Counted from the stretch's first letter, positions 45,457-54,724 are shown. The stretch: 64,000 bases of DNA from CAWJKP01 sp963843465 (GCA_963843465.1 CAWJKP010000002.1:1686360-1750359), one strand, 5' to 3'. The notes: generated by a model from the sequence alone, not told the origin. Program-made: numbers and translations.

Positions 45457-47106
45457 CCCCTGCGATCTTTCTTGCAAAACCGTCACATGCCCCCGATTTT
45501 GCTTGCGTTTCCCGCAGTTCGGTGTATTCTGGAACGAAAAGCGATCGCCTCCACGTCTCGCGGCGGCCGGCCGCCGTTCTGTACGCATGAACAGTATCGA
45601 CCGTTGCACTTCTCGCCGTCTTCCCCTAGTGCAGCCGTAAAAGGTTCCATTGCGATGATCTCAGCAGCTACGCCGCGTAGGGATGCGCTCCTGGTGAGCG
45701 AGGACCAGTCGCTGGCTGACCAGGTGCGAGGCTTCCTCGAGGAGGATGCACGCTTCTCGCTGGAGATGGCCGCCTCCTACGGCCAGGCGGAACGGCTGGT
45801 GGAATTGCGGCGCCCCCACGCGGTGATGATCGATCTGCGTCGCTCGTCCGCGGCCGAGAATCCCACGCCCCTGCTGCACAAGCTGGGGAAAGGGGGCGTG
45901 CCCCGCATCCCGGTGATCGCCATTTCCGAGACCGGTTACGTCTGCGACTGGGCGGCGGTGGCGGACCTGATTGTCAGCGGGCACGTTCAGCTTCCTCTGG
46001 ATCGGCAGCAACTAGCCCATCTGCTGGGCTCGGCGTTGGACGGCCCGCAAAGCCCGCTCTGCGCCGGACCGCTGTCGCCGCGGGTCTTCCGCGGAAAGAC
46101 CGTGACCTTCAAGACCCATACGCCGGCGCTGTTTCCCCTGCTGGAAGAACTGACCACCATGGCCGCCCACGAGGTGACGGTGCTGCTGGTGGGCGAGACG
46201 GGGACGGGCAAGACCACGCTGGCGCGGCTGATCCACGAGTTGTCCTCGCGGCACGAGTCCAAGCTGCTGACGGTGGCCTGCGGCGCGTTGCCGCCGGACC
46301 TGATCGAAAGCGAGTTGTTCGGCCACGTCAAGGGGGCCTTCACCAGCGCCGAGCAGATGCGGCTGGGGAAATTCGAGGCCGCCCGCAGCGGCACGCTGCT
46401 GTTGGACGAGATCGACGCCTTGGGGCCTGCGCAACAGGCGAAGCTGTTGCGGGTGATCGAGACGGGGGAGTTCGAGCCGGTGGGATCGAACGAGACCCGC
46501 ACCTCCGAGGCCCGCTTGATCGTGGCCTCCAACGTCGACCTGCGGCAGTTGATGGAGCGCAACTCGTTCCGCGCCGACCTCTATTACCGGCTGAGCGTGC
46601 TGGAGCTGCGGATCCCGCCGCTGCGGGAGCGGCCGCAGGACATCGTGCCTTTGGCGTTGGATTTCGTCGACGAGTGTTGTGCGGCGCACCACGTGCTCAT
46701 CCGCCGGGTGCACCCCGATTTCCTGGCCTGCCTGAAGAATTACCAGTGGCCGGGCAACGTGCGGGAATTGAAGAATCACGTCCGCCGCGCGGTGTTGTTC
46801 TGCCGATCGGGCATTCTCACGCCCGCCGAGTTGTCGCCGCGTTTTCACGGCAACCTGGCGGATGCGGCCGGCGGCTGCGGAGACTTGTCAGCCCCGGCGG
46901 CCACGCCGGTCGCAGGCCAGAGGGAGCGGCCCTGGACGAAGACGCTGGTGGAGAAGATGGCTTCCAGCGAGCGGGAGGCCCTGTCGCAGGCGTTGCGGGC
47001 GCACAACTACAACCGCACGGCGACGGCGACGGCCCTGGGACTCAGCCGCGTGGGGCTCTATAAGAAGATGAAGAAACACGGCCTGCTCGAACTCCGCGCC
47101 CGCTGA
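45457..47106 (+). repeat. 1.65-kb direct repeat, right copy
   Basis: The partner of 156-1805 (offset 45301). Similarity begins at 45457 and ends at the stop codon at 47106. The two copies face the same way, so recombination between them would remove or duplicate 45.3 kb. Confidence 0.95.
45655..47106 (+). CDS. sigma-54 interaction domain regulator, copy 2
   Basis: A 483-residue protein differing from copy 1 only in Glu for Asp near the C-terminus (GLLELRAR versus GLLDLRAR). It has the same Walker motifs, GAFTSA loop, degenerate receiver and Fis-type helix-turn-helix. Here its neighbours are Tad pilus genes: convergent tadG-like after the stop, pilins beyond. No kinase gene follows, unlike copy 1. 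Which copy is ancestral cannot be told. Confidence 0.92.
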   Translation: MISAATPRRDALLVSEDQSLADQVRGFLEEDARFSLEMAASYGQAERLVELRRPHAVMIDLRRSSAAENPTPLLHKLGKGGVPRIPVIAISETGYVCDWAAVADLIVSGHVQLPLDRQQLAHLLGSALDGPQSPLCAGPLSPRVFRGKTVTFKTHTPALFPLLEELTTMAAHEVTVLLVGETGTGKTTLARLIHELSSRHESKLLTVACGALPPDLIESELFGHVKGAFTSAEQMRLGKFEAARSGTLLLDEIDALGPAQQAKLLRVIETGEFEPVGSNETRTSEARLIVASNVDLRQLMERNSFRADLYYRLSVLELRIPPLRERPQDIVPLALDFVDECCAAHHVLIRRVHPDFLACLKNYQWPGNVRELKNHVRRAVLFCRSGILTPAELSPRFHGNLADAAGGCGDLSAPAATPVAGQRERPWTKTLVEKMASSEREALSQALRAHNYNRTATATALGLSRVGLYKKMKKHGLLELRAR

Positions 47107-47107
47107 G

Positions 47108-47686
47108 TCAGTCGTTCAGCCGGATGAGCCGAATTCGTCGAGGGTCGGTGGATGGCAGAGAAGTGTCGCAGAACGCCGCGACCCGCGCCTGTACCGTCGA
47201 CGAAGAGATTGTCTCGCCGAAGAGTTGGTGGAAGAGGCTGGTGGCGGTGAACGTCGTTTGCAGCACCACGGCGAGATTGCTCACGGCGCTCGGGTCGGCG
47301 GTGAACTGGTAGCCGGTGCCGCTGCACGTTGCGCTGCCGAACTGCCAGTCAACCGAGGGAGCGATCGCCGTATCGGTCAGGTCGAGTGGAACCCCGTTAA
47401 CCGTGTTGGCCGTGGCGAAAGCCTCGCCTCTAGCCTGGGCCGCGGCGATGTTGGCGCTGCCGCCCCCCGCGTCGCCCCACTGTTTCGCGGCGGCCAGGGT
47501 CGCCGCCTCGACGGCGTTTTCCAGCTTTTCGCGGGCCAGCCACAACTGCGCAACCTGGACGACCACGTAGAGCATCGTCAGCAGCACCACGACAAACAAC
47601 AGGGTCCACAAGGTGACCGTGCCCTGGCGGTCTTGTGCCACGGAGCCAGTCCCCTTTTTTCCGCCTAAGCATCGGCAAGACATCAT
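47108..47686 (-). CDS. TadG/TadE-like pilus-assembly protein
   Basis: A 192-residue protein. After a charged start comes RQGTVTLWTLLFVVVLLTMLYV, a single N-terminal membrane segment of TadE/G pseudopilin type, then a helical spine (VAQLWLAREKLENAVEAATLAAAKQW). A Ser/Thr-rich globular end follows. It lies 16 bases after the next gene (47703-48230) and converges on the regulator copy with 1 base between the stops. Confidence 0.75.
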   Translation of the reverse strand: MMSCRCLGGKKGTGSVAQDRQGTVTLWTLLFVVVLLTMLYVVVQVAQLWLAREKLENAVEAATLAAAKQWGDAGGGSANIAAAQARGEAFATANTVNGVPLDLTDTAIAPSVDWQFGSATCSGTGYQFTADPSAVSNLAVVLQTTFTATSLFHQLFGETISSSTVQARVAAFCDTSLPSTDPRRIRLIRLND

Positions 47687-47702
47687 CGCAGCTCTCTCGG
47701 CC

Positions 47703-48230
47703 TCACTGGAGCGTGTATTGGAACGTCGTGCTTTCGCCCACGTCCCACGTCTGGACGTCGAAGCCGAACGATCGGAGAACGTTGGGGGTTAGTTGGGTCG
47801 CGGGGACGCATACGGTCACCCGCACGTAGGTGCCCACGGCGGGCAGGGTTTGCTGGGGCGGGCCGGCAAAGGAGCTGGTGCCGTCGACCAGCTTCACATA
47901 CGTCCCGCCCACATTGTGTTCGAGGACTACCTCGCTGGGCGTGATGTTCGCTGCGGCCAACTGGTCGTCGATGGCGCTGAGAATGGAACTCGGGATGGAA
48001 CCACCCTGCGGGGGGGACGACGTCCGCGCGGCCACTTCCGCCCCCACGCGTGAGGCCAGCGCGACCTGTTGCAGGTTCGAGAACAGGTTGCCGAACTCGA
48101 CGACCGCCAGCAACCCAATCAGCCAGACGGGCAAACTGAGCAGGAGCTCGAGCACCACTGCGGCCCTGCGCCGCGGCGCGGTCCGCCTACCGGCTGTCCT
48201 AGGACCTCGTTGTCCCGCTCTATTCGGCAT
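47703..48230 (-). CDS. TadE-like pseudopilin
   Basis: A 175-residue protein. An Arg-rich cytoplasmic start (GRRTAPRRRA) is followed by AVVLELLLSLPVWLIGLLAVVEFG, the TadE-type segment with Glu five residues into the hydrophobic run. The rest is periplasmic. The ATG at 48230 is preferred; an upstream ATG at 48272 adds an unlikely stretch. Confidence 0.78.
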   Translation of the reverse strand: MPNRAGQRGPRTAGRRTAPRRRAAVVLELLLSLPVWLIGLLAVVEFGNLFSNLQQVALASRVGAEVAARTSSPPQGGSIPSSILSAIDDQLAAANITPSEVVLEHNVGGTYVKLVDGTSSFAGPPQQTLPAVGTYVRVTVCVPATQLTPNVLRSFGFDVQTWDVGESTTFQYTLQ

Positions 48231-48819
48231 GACTCGGCGATTGCCCAGGAAGAGAAGAAGACAGGGTTTCAACAGGGGACAGTCCCCGTGAATGGTTACC
48301 TAACAGCAGATGCCGTGCCCAACCCGGCGTCCGCTGGACAACTTCCCTGTACGCTTAAGATCGGCGACGTAATGTGATGAACGAGCCGATCGTAGGGTGG
48401 GACAAGGCCGCCCTGGCGGCCGCCGGCCCACCAAGAGCCGGCAGGATGGGTGGGGCGGCGCTCGCTTAGCGACCGCGCAAGAATAAGCTGAACAAGTTTT
48501 TGTGGTGCAGGCGTCCCGCCTGCCGCAAAAAACGCAGGCGGGACGCCTGCACCACAATCGGCAATGGACCACGTTATTGATGCGCGGCGACTTACGCGAG
48601 CTGCGCCACCCTACTCGTCTTCGGTTGGTTAGCGCTTCCCGCTGTTAACACGGCTGTTCCCGGCCGTTTGCGCTGAAAGTCTTTGGACGGCCAAAGCCGC
48701 CACATTCCGCTCGAATAAGACGGCCAGCCCCGAGAATCGGCCCGGGCGTGTTTCGGCACGCAATGTGCGTTAAATCGTCCCGCAACGACTGGGGAAATCC
48801 TTGAACAACAGGGTGGTCC
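48231..48819. other. gene-free stretch with nested repeats
   Basis: Contains a GTAGGGTGGGAC family element (48392-48473 and 48596-48619) interrupted by about 122 bases that include the TTGTGGTGCAGGC hairpin copy 2. GGGGACAGTCCCC-like sequence lies near 48276. No gene is supported. Confidence 0.6.
48499..48556. repeat. TTGTGGTGCAGGC hairpin repeat, copy 2
   Basis: TTGTGGTGCAGGCGTCCCGCC pairs with GGCGGGACGCCTGCACCACAA, the same family as 30299-30356. It lies inside an element of the GTAGGGTGGGAC family. Confidence 0.8.
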
Positions 48820-49002
48820 GTGAAACGTTTTCTCTTGGCGGCTCGTAGACTGTGGCGCAGTGAGGGCGGCAGCGTCTTCGTGGAGTACATCTTGCTGTTG
48901 ACCCTCGTCGGCCTTGGAGGGATCGTAGGTCTCGCTGTGCTGCGCAATGCGCTGATCAACGAGTTGGCCCAGTTGGCCCAGGCGATCTCCAACATTCTCT
49001 AG
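48820..49002 (+). CDS. flp: Flp-type major pilin
   Basis: A 60-residue pilin: a short basic start, then the prepilin site G-SVFVEY (Glu+5, Tyr+6 after Gly) and a long hydrophobic helix (ILLLTLVGLGGIVGLAVL). The end NELAQLAQAISNIL is typical of Flp. The GTG start is taken from the frame. The prepilin peptidase encoded at 51523 would process it. Confidence 0.85.
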   Translation: MKRFLLAARRLWRSEGGSVFVEYILLLTLVGLGGIVGLAVLRNALINELAQLAQAISNIL

Positions 49003-49021
49003 GTCTTCGAGGGCCGGTCAA

Positions 49022-49498
49022 GTGGCGGCGATGCGGCGGGGAGTGCAGGTTCTGGAAATGGTCCTGATCACCCCGGTCTTCGTTGCCGTGTTCGTGGCGG
49101 CAGTCCAGTACGTGCCGGTGCTCATCGGCCAGTCGACCCTGACGCATGCCGCGGGCGAGGGGGCTCGCGAGGCTGGCAAGGGAGGTAACCTCAACGATGT
49201 CGTCGCCGCGGTCAACAAGGTCTTGCTGGCCAACAACCTTGCCGTCACCGATGCGCCGGGGTCGGGGACCCTCGTGGTGCTCCAGGACGGCCCGAACACT
49301 TTCGAGTTTGGCGATCCCGATTTGACTTTCCAACCGCCGCCGAGCCCTTCTAGCGGGGAGGTTATGGTGACGCTGTATGTGTTGTTCAGCGCGGCGAAGA
49401 TCCAGAGCACGGTCCCCATGGTGAGCCCGTTTAACGTCTTCGGCTACACGCTCAACGGCAAACGGTTCCAGGTCAGCTCCCTGGTCGGCAAACCATGA
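49022..49498 (+). CDS. TadE-like pseudopilin
   Basis: A 158-residue protein: RRGVQVLEMVLITPVFVAVFVAAVQY is a TadE-type N-terminal segment with a Glu five residues after Gly-Val-type cleavage. The periplasmic remainder has a SLVGKP end. It starts 19 bases after the Flp stop. GTG (49022) or ATG (49031) may be the start. Confidence 0.75.
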   Translation: MAAMRRGVQVLEMVLITPVFVAVFVAAVQYVPVLIGQSTLTHAAGEGAREAGKGGNLNDVVAAVNKVLLANNLAVTDAPGSGTLVVLQDGPNTFEFGDPDLTFQPPPSPSSGEVMVTLYVLFSAAKIQSTVPMVSPFNVFGYTLNGKRFQVSSLVGKP

Positions 49499-49502
49499 AA
49501 AC

Positions 49503-49590
49503 GTTCGTAGTACCGGCTTTAGCCGGAAATCCGCCGCAAGACCGCCTGAAGGTGGGACTACGAACGACCGCCTGAAGGCGGGACTACGAA
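49503..49590. repeat. TTCGTAGTACCGGCTTTAGCC repeat, copy 1
   Basis: A TTCGTAGTACCGGCTTTAGC unit is followed by two GACCGCCTGAAGG-GGGACTACGAA complementary units. Related array at 51408-51513. Confidence 0.75.
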
Positions 49591-49636
49591 ATAGGCTTCT
49601 TTCGCGGCGTCGATGGCCCGCACAAGGAACGAGATC

Positions 49637-49939
49637 ATGTCGCTACTGAAAGTTCTCTGGCACGACCAGCGTGGCTTCGTCTACAGCATGGACGTGATCC
49701 TGGTCAGCACGATCCTGGCGCTGGGGACGATCGTGGGGCTGGTTTGCCTGCGGGACCAGGTCCTCCAGGAGCTCAGCGACGTGGCCAACGCGGTGGGCTC
49801 GCTGAACCAGAGCTATTCCTACAGCTCGCGGACGATCACCGCGGGGAGCTTCAGCGCATCGGTGGCCGGAGCAAGCTATACCAACCCGCCGCACGTCGAC
49901 GCCCAGTTGAAGATGACTCCCACAACGGGTGGGCAGTAG
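49637..49939 (+). CDS. Flp-like pilin paralog 1
   Basis: A 100-residue protein: LWHDQRGFVYSMDVILVSTI, a hydrophobic helix, then GLVCLRDQVLQELSDVANAVGSLNQSYSYSS and a Ser/Thr-rich tail. Two more proteins nearby share the layout DE/QRG-helix-LRxxVxxEL-QSYS. The Glu of the pilin site is replaced by Asp. Probably a minor pilin. ATG at 49637 chosen because it fits the paralogs. Confidence 0.72.
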   Translation: MSLLKVLWHDQRGFVYSMDVILVSTILALGTIVGLVCLRDQVLQELSDVANAVGSLNQSYSYSSRTITAGSFSASVAGASYTNPPHVDAQLKMTPTTGGQ

Positions 49940-49969
49940 TGAGCGTGGCGGTCAAAGCAGGAGAGAAGC

Positions 49970-50275
49970 ATGAAATCGTGGCGCCGCTTTTGGCGGGATG
50001 AACGTGGCGAGGTGGGATTGGTGGGCGTGATCCTGCTCTACGCGATCCTGGTGCTGGGCGCGATCTCGGGCCTGCTCGTGCTGCGCAGCGCGATCGTCGA
50101 GGAGTTCGGCGGCCTGGCAGCCGCGCTGAGACACGTGGACCAGTCCTACAGTTTCGTCGTCGGTGGAACCACGCACCAGTACATCGATACCGAGACGACG
50201 AGTCTCGATGCGCCCCCCGGGCAGCCCCCCGCTGGCACTGTTTTCACGGCGCCCTCGGGCACACCGCCGCCTTAG
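49970..50275 (+). CDS. Flp-like pilin paralog 2
   Basis: A 101-residue protein: FWRDERGEVGLVGVILLYAI, helix, GLLVLRSAIVEEFGGLAAALRHVDQSYSFVVG, and a Pro/Thr-rich end. It follows paralog 1 by 30 bases, with AGGAGAG upstream of the ATG. The usual pilin Glu at the helix start is shifted or absent. Confidence 0.72.
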   Translation: MKSWRRFWRDERGEVGLVGVILLYAILVLGAISGLLVLRSAIVEEFGGLAAALRHVDQSYSFVVGGTTHQYIDTETTSLDAPPGQPPAGTVFTAPSGTPPP

Positions 50276-50772
50276 CCGGGATTATTCATCGGCACGGCAT
50301 TCGCGTGCAGCGTGTTCGATACTAGCCCGACGCGCAAGCGAGGGTAGCTGATTGGCAGTCCCTCGCTTGCGCTTCGGGCTAGTGTTTGCCCACGAATAAT
50401 ACGGGTTACCTACCCGGCGATGTTTCCATTCGGATACAATAGCGCACCCGGTAGTTGCCCACGGTTTACACGACCGCCGGGGGATTGGCGGCTGCCATGC
50501 CGCAGTTGCCGGACCCAGGGTGCTCTCGCGGCTCGGGTTGCCGGCTTTTCGCGGCCGTTTCCCCATCGATCGGCGGCTCCGTACGGGCTGGCCAGCCTCC
50601 AAGTTGAGTTTCTCGGCTTTTGGTCCGGGCCGGCGCGGTATTGGTACGCTACGTGCTCCCATGCGCGGGGCATCGAAGGGGAGAGCTCCCCCTTCTCGAT
50701 CCGCGCTCTTGGCCAAGAGGCGGGTCTAATCGGTTTTCTGTCTCGTTTCTCAAGCTTGTGAAAGGAGGACAC
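50276..50772. other. gene-free stretch with ACTAGCCCGACGCGCAAG hairpin copy 2
   Basis: The hairpin ACTAGCCCGACGCGCAAGCG ... CGCTTGCGCTTCGGGCTAGT is at 50320-50384. The rest (50400-50760) has open frames without any recognisable family. GAAAGGAGG before 50773 is the ribosome site of the next gene. Confidence 0.55.
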
Positions 50773-51381
50773 ATGAAAGTGTTCCGGAGGTTGTGGAGGG
50801 ATGAAGCAGGCTTCATCATCTCCACTGAACTTGTGCTGATCGCCACGATCCTGGTGATCGGCATGATCGTGGGGCTGACTTCGCTCCGCAATCAAGTCGT
50901 GCTGGAGCTGACCGATCTCGGTCAGGCCATCGGCAGCGTGAACTCGTCGTACGGGTTCGACGGCCTTCAGGCGACCGACCAGATGGGGAATACCATCGCG
51001 TACGTGGACGGTTCGGTCTACACCGACCCCGATGCCCCCGCCAACTGGACCTTGGCGAGCGGGGCGGCGGGCATGGGGGGCGTTTCGGTTGCCGATATCC
51101 TCCCGTTCCCGAACCCAACCGGCAACTTCGGGGCGCGCCGACTCTGCAGACCCCGTAACTTTGATCAACCCACGGCGAGTGTTGATGCTCGCCCAGCGAG
51201 TTTTATCCCTCAGGGGGTGGTAATGTGCCGCTCCCTGAGGGGAACTCCAAGACCGAGACGGCGCTCGGGCAAGCGCCCGTCCAACAACAACTCCCCCTGT
51301 AGGCTTGGCTTTAGGCCGCCCGAGCGGTCCGAAGTCCGCTCTCCGATGAAGCCGCGGGGTTGTTCTTGGACCGGCACTTGA
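50773..51381 (+). CDS. Flp-like pilin paralog 3, aberrant C-terminus
   Basis: The first 105 residues match the other paralogs: LWRDEAGFIISTELVLIATILVIG, GLTSLRNQVVLELTDLGQAIGSVNSSYGFDG. After ILPFPNPTG (about 51120) the frame becomes Arg/Pro-rich (RRLCRPRNF, TPRPRRRSGKRP) and looks non-coding, while another frame there encodes GNVPLPEGNSKTETALGQAP up to a stop at 51301. A frame break within 51120-51220 is likely. Confidence 0.65.
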   Translation: MKVFRRLWRDEAGFIISTELVLIATILVIGMIVGLTSLRNQVVLELTDLGQAIGSVNSSYGFDGLQATDQMGNTIAYVDGSVYTDPDAPANWTLASGAAGMGGVSVADILPFPNPTGNFGARRLCRPRNFDQPTASVDARPASFIPQGVVMCRSLRGTPRPRRRSGKRPSNNNSPCRLGFRPPERSEVRSPMKPRGCSWTGT

Positions 51382-51407
51382 CGGCACGCGGGACGAATGG
51401 ACATAAG

Positions 51408-51513
51408 TTCGTAGTACCGGCTTTAGCCGGCAACCCGTTCGTAGTACCGGCTTTAGCCGGAGAAGGCCGCGTAAAGGCGGCACTACGAGCGCGATTACGA
51501 GCGCGACTACGAA
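51408..51513. repeat. TTCGTAGTACCGGCTTTAGCC repeat array, copy 2
   Basis: Two tandem TTCGTAGTACCGGCTTTAGCC units are followed by the complementary GTAAAGGCGGCACTACGA and two GCGCGA-TACGA units, directly upstream of cpaA. Confidence 0.75.
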
Positions 51514-51522
51514 CTCGGCAGG

Positions 51523-52128
51523 ATGGGCAAACCGGCTGCTATGCGAGTTTTCGAGGTTTTTATGATTGCGATGGTCCTCCTGTTCACCTCGGCCGCGGTT
51601 TTCAGCGATCTGCGGACGCGGCGGATACCCAACTGGCTTACCGTCCCCAGCCTGGCCTTGGCCCTGCTGGTTCACGGCGCTCACGGCCTGATGGCCCGCG
51701 GCGGTCGCGGCCTGTTGGACGAGTTGCTCTTCTCTGCGCTGGGTTTTGCCGCCGGCTTCGGCGTGTTGTTCCTCTTGTGGCTTACCAGCGGAGGAGGGGG
51801 AGGCGACGTGAAGATGATGGCAGCGCTAGGGGCCTGGCTGGGCTGGAAGTTGATCGTGGCCGTTTTCCTGGGTAGCGCCGTAGTGACGCTTGCGGTGGCG
51901 AGCGTGCGGTTGGCGTATCGCACGATCGCTCGCAGCACGGCCGGCAACGGGGACGTCGAAGCGTCCGCAAGACGCTCGGGCCAGCGGGCGGCCCCGGCCT
52001 CCGGCGGCGGGCAGGGTAAGAGGGCCCAGCGATTTCCCATCCCTTACGCGGTACCCGTCGCGCTGAGCACCTGGATTGTCCTGGCCCTGGCATTTTGGGG
52101 GGTTCTCCCCCTGAAGCTGCTGAGCTAA
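51523..52128 (+). CDS. cpaA: prepilin peptidase, A24 family (CpaA/TadV)
   Basis: A 201-residue membrane aspartic protease that removes the leader of Flp pilins. The two active-site Asp are in FSDLRTRRIPNWLT and GGGGGDVKMMAALGAWLG. Five or six hydrophobic segments are visible. An internal Ser/Gly-rich loop (GNGDVEASARRSG) is longer than usual. ATG at 51523 or the in-frame ATG at 51541. Confidence 0.9.
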   Translation: MGKPAAMRVFEVFMIAMVLLFTSAAVFSDLRTRRIPNWLTVPSLALALLVHGAHGLMARGGRGLLDELLFSALGFAAGFGVLFLLWLTSGGGGGDVKMMAALGAWLGWKLIVAVFLGSAVVTLAVASVRLAYRTIARSTAGNGDVEASARRSGQRAAPASGGGQGKRAQRFPIPYAVPVALSTWIVLALAFWGVLPLKLLS

Positions 52129-52276
52129 GGGCGTGTAGAACAATAAGTTAGGCAAATATGAGAGAGCCACGAAGCGAAGCGCCGTTGCACTTTGATCGGT
52201 CGGCGTGCGAGAAATGCCAAGAACCATGCTAGAATTCCGTACAGGTTGCCTGCGGCGTTAGCCAGAGGAGCGGAAA

Positions 52277-53211
52277 ATGCAACAGCCAGCGGAGCGTGAG
52301 ACGCAACGACTCAGCCCGGGTACCCTTATCCTGGGGGTCTTTGCGCTTCTGTTTGCGCTGGTGGGCGCTTATGGAGTGAAGAAGTACTTGCAGGAGCGGA
52401 CGCCGCCGCCGGCGACTGTGGAAAAAAAGATAGAAAAGAACCTCTCCAGAGCGTGCCGGTGGCCGTGACGGACATCCCGGCCGGCCGGACGATTACCTCG
52501 GGCGACGTGGCGACATTGACGCTGACACAACGGCAAATCGCCCAAGCCAAGCTGCACGGGCCCCGGATGGGGAGAGCATCGGAAATCATCGGCCGAACGC
52601 TACGGGAGTCGGTCAAGCAAGGGCAGCCCTTCGATCCGTCGGCGCTGTACCCCATGGGAATCGGGCCCGGCGTCGCCGCGAAGCTCGAGCCGGGCGAGCG
52701 GGCCGTATCCATTGCCCATGAGAGCACCGCCATCAAGGCCGGGTTGATCACTCCCGGGGCCGTCGTGGATGTCTTGTTCCGCGGCACTCTGGACGCCAAA
52801 GGCAAATCGCCCGAGGCCTCGGTCACCCTGGTCAGCGGCGCGAGGGTCCTGGCCATCGGCCAGAACACCTTCGAGGGGACGATGGGCGAAACGGCGAAAT
52901 CGGTGACGCTGGCCGTCAACCAGCCGCAGGCCCGGGCGTTGGAGGTCGTCGAGGGACACGGCAGTCTGACGCTGGTGCTCCGCAACAGCAAGGACGCCGC
53001 GCCCGCCGAACGACTCCCCCCCACGACTCTTCCCGCGCTATTTGGTTACCAGCCGCCGGAGCCCTTTTCGACGCAGATCTACCGCCGCGGCAAGCTGTCG
53101 ACGGCCACGTTCCAGGGTGGTCGGCAGCAGAGCCTGGTCACGGAGCCGCCCTACGGCATGCCCGTGGCCGAGCCGGTCAAGCCTCCCCCGGCGGACGACA
53201 AGGATTCTTAG
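52277..53211 (+). CDS. cpaB: CpaB/RcpC pilus-assembly protein, two frames
   Basis: The first frame (52277-52468) has the membrane anchor (GTLILGVFALLFALVGAYGVKKYL) and ends after KKIEKNLSRACRWP. The second frame (to 53211) has the SAF domain (PVAVTDIPAGRTITSGDV ... PGERAVSIAHES, GLITPGAVVDVLF). The frames join at A AAA AAG (52423-52429), a heptamer phased as GAA AAA AAG. A -1 slip gives VEKKDRKEPLQSVPVAVTD and a 311-residue protein, the normal CpaB size. A single missing A in the run explains it equally well. Confidence 0.82.
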
Positions 53212-53239
53212 AGACAAGTTAGCAGTAACCGGAAAAAGT

Positions 53240-54598
53240 ATGAATTCCAATACGTCATCAGCACTGCTGGAGAGGGATCGGAAGGCCAAGGTAACCAAGC
53301 TCACCGAGCTTGAGTTCCAGCGATTGAAGACGGCCATCCATGAGGAGTTGGTCGAGTCGCTGGACCTCTCGATGGTGGGCGAGCTGGACGAGGAGCTACT
53401 GGCCCAGGAGATGCGCCGACTCGGCGAGGAGATCTGCCTGGAGCGGGGCAAGTCGCTTTCCGCGGACGAGCAGCGGCGAATGATTCAGGAATTGATGGAC
53501 GAGATCTTCGGCCTCGGACCGCTGGAGGGCCTGATGCGGGACCCGACCGTCAGCGACGTGCTGGTCAACGGCCCGCACGAGGTCTTCGTGGAACGGCGCG
53601 GGCGGCTGGAGCGGGCGGAGGTGGTCTTTGCCGACGAGCGGCACGTGATGCGGATCATCCAGCGGGTGGTGGCACGCGTGGGACGGCGGATCGACGAAGT
53701 GAGCCCGATGGTCGACGCCCGGCTGCTGGACGGCTCCCGCGTCAACGCCATCATCCCGCCCTTGGCGCTGGACGGGCCGAAGCTTTCCATCCGCCGCTTC
53801 GGCACCAGGCCGCTGGCCTCCGCGGACCTCCTGGCCGGCGGCTCCGCCCGGCCGGAAATGCTGCAGTTTCTCGCGGCGGCGGTCCGCTCGCGGATCAGCT
53901 TCCTCATCTCCGGGGGCACCGGCGCCGGCAAGACCACCTTGCTCAACGCGCTGTCGGCCTTCATTCCCCCGGGAGAGCGTTTGATCTCCATCGAGGACTC
54001 GGCGGAGCTCCAACTGGACCATCGCCACGTGGTGCGGCTGGAGACCCGCAATGCCAACGTGGAAGGGGCCGGCCTGGTCGCCCAGCGGGACCTGGTCCGC
54101 AACAGCCTTCGCATGCGTCCCGACCGCATTCTGGTGGGCGAAGTCCGCGGGGCCGAGGCCCTCGACATGCTGCAGGCGATGAACACCGGCCACGAGGGCT
54201 CGCTGACCACGATCCACGCCAACGACACCCGCGATGCCCTGGCCAGGTTGGAGATGATGGTCGCCATGACCGGCCTGGAGTTGCCGATCCCGGTGGTCCG
54301 CCAGTACATCGCCTCCGGGATCCGCATGGTGGTCCACCTCTCGCGCCTGCAAGGCGGTGCGCGAAAGATCACCCGCATCTCCGAAGTCGTCGGCGTGGAG
54401 GGCGGCTCCTACCGCATCGAGGACATCTTCGGCTACCGCCAGACGGGCGTGGACGGCGACGATGCGGCCATCGGCGAGTTCTTCGCCACGGGCTACGTGC
54501 CCGCCTGCACGCCGCGGATGCGAGCCAGCGGGGCGAAGATCGCCGACGATTGGTTCCAGCCCTGGGTTGCCGCCGCCGAGCCGGCCGCGCAAACGTAG
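53240..54598 (+). CDS. cpaF: Tad pilus secretion ATPase TadA/CpaF
   Basis: A 452-residue type II/IV secretion ATPase. It shows LVNGPHEVFVERRGRL, RRIDEVSPMVDARLLDGSRVNA, Walker A ISGGTGAGKTTLLNAL, the Asp box ISIEDSAELQL, Walker B RILVGEVRGAEALDMLQAM and the His box GHEGSLTTIHAN. The ATG at 53240 follows the CpaB stop by 28 bases; the earlier open frame overlaps CpaB and is not used. The hexameric ATPase powers pilus assembly. Confidence 0.95.
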   Translation: MNSNTSSALLERDRKAKVTKLTELEFQRLKTAIHEELVESLDLSMVGELDEELLAQEMRRLGEEICLERGKSLSADEQRRMIQELMDEIFGLGPLEGLMRDPTVSDVLVNGPHEVFVERRGRLERAEVVFADERHVMRIIQRVVARVGRRIDEVSPMVDARLLDGSRVNAIIPPLALDGPKLSIRRFGTRPLASADLLAGGSARPEMLQFLAAAVRSRISFLISGGTGAGKTTLLNALSAFIPPGERLISIEDSAELQLDHRHVVRLETRNANVEGAGLVAQRDLVRNSLRMRPDRILVGEVRGAEALDMLQAMNTGHEGSLTTIHANDTRDALARLEMMVAMTGLELPIPVVRQYIASGIRMVVHLSRLQGGARKITRISEVVGVEGGSYRIEDIFGYRQTGVDGDDAAIGEFFATGYVPACTPRMRASGAKIADDWFQPWVAAAEPAAQT

Positions 54599-54656
54599 GG
54601 TGGGCTGTAGCCCGCCTTGACCGCGCCAACGTAGGGTGGGCTTTAGCCCGCCTCGA
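54594..54656. repeat. CGTAGGGTGGGCTTTAGCCCGCC tandem hairpins
   Basis: Two copies, 54594-54619 and 54630-54653, each a small hairpin (GTAGGGTGGGC/GCCCGCC-type) between cpaF and tadB. Confidence 0.7.
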
Positions 54657-54724
54657 TGACACGGCGCCCGGACGGCAACAAATCACCTGGATCCGTTTTT
54701 CGCCCTCAATAGATACGAAGCGCT

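Noticed and set aside
50410..51684. A 424-codon minus-strand frame in the Tad locus
   Set aside because: It runs over pilin paralog 3 and repeats with no recognisable domain.
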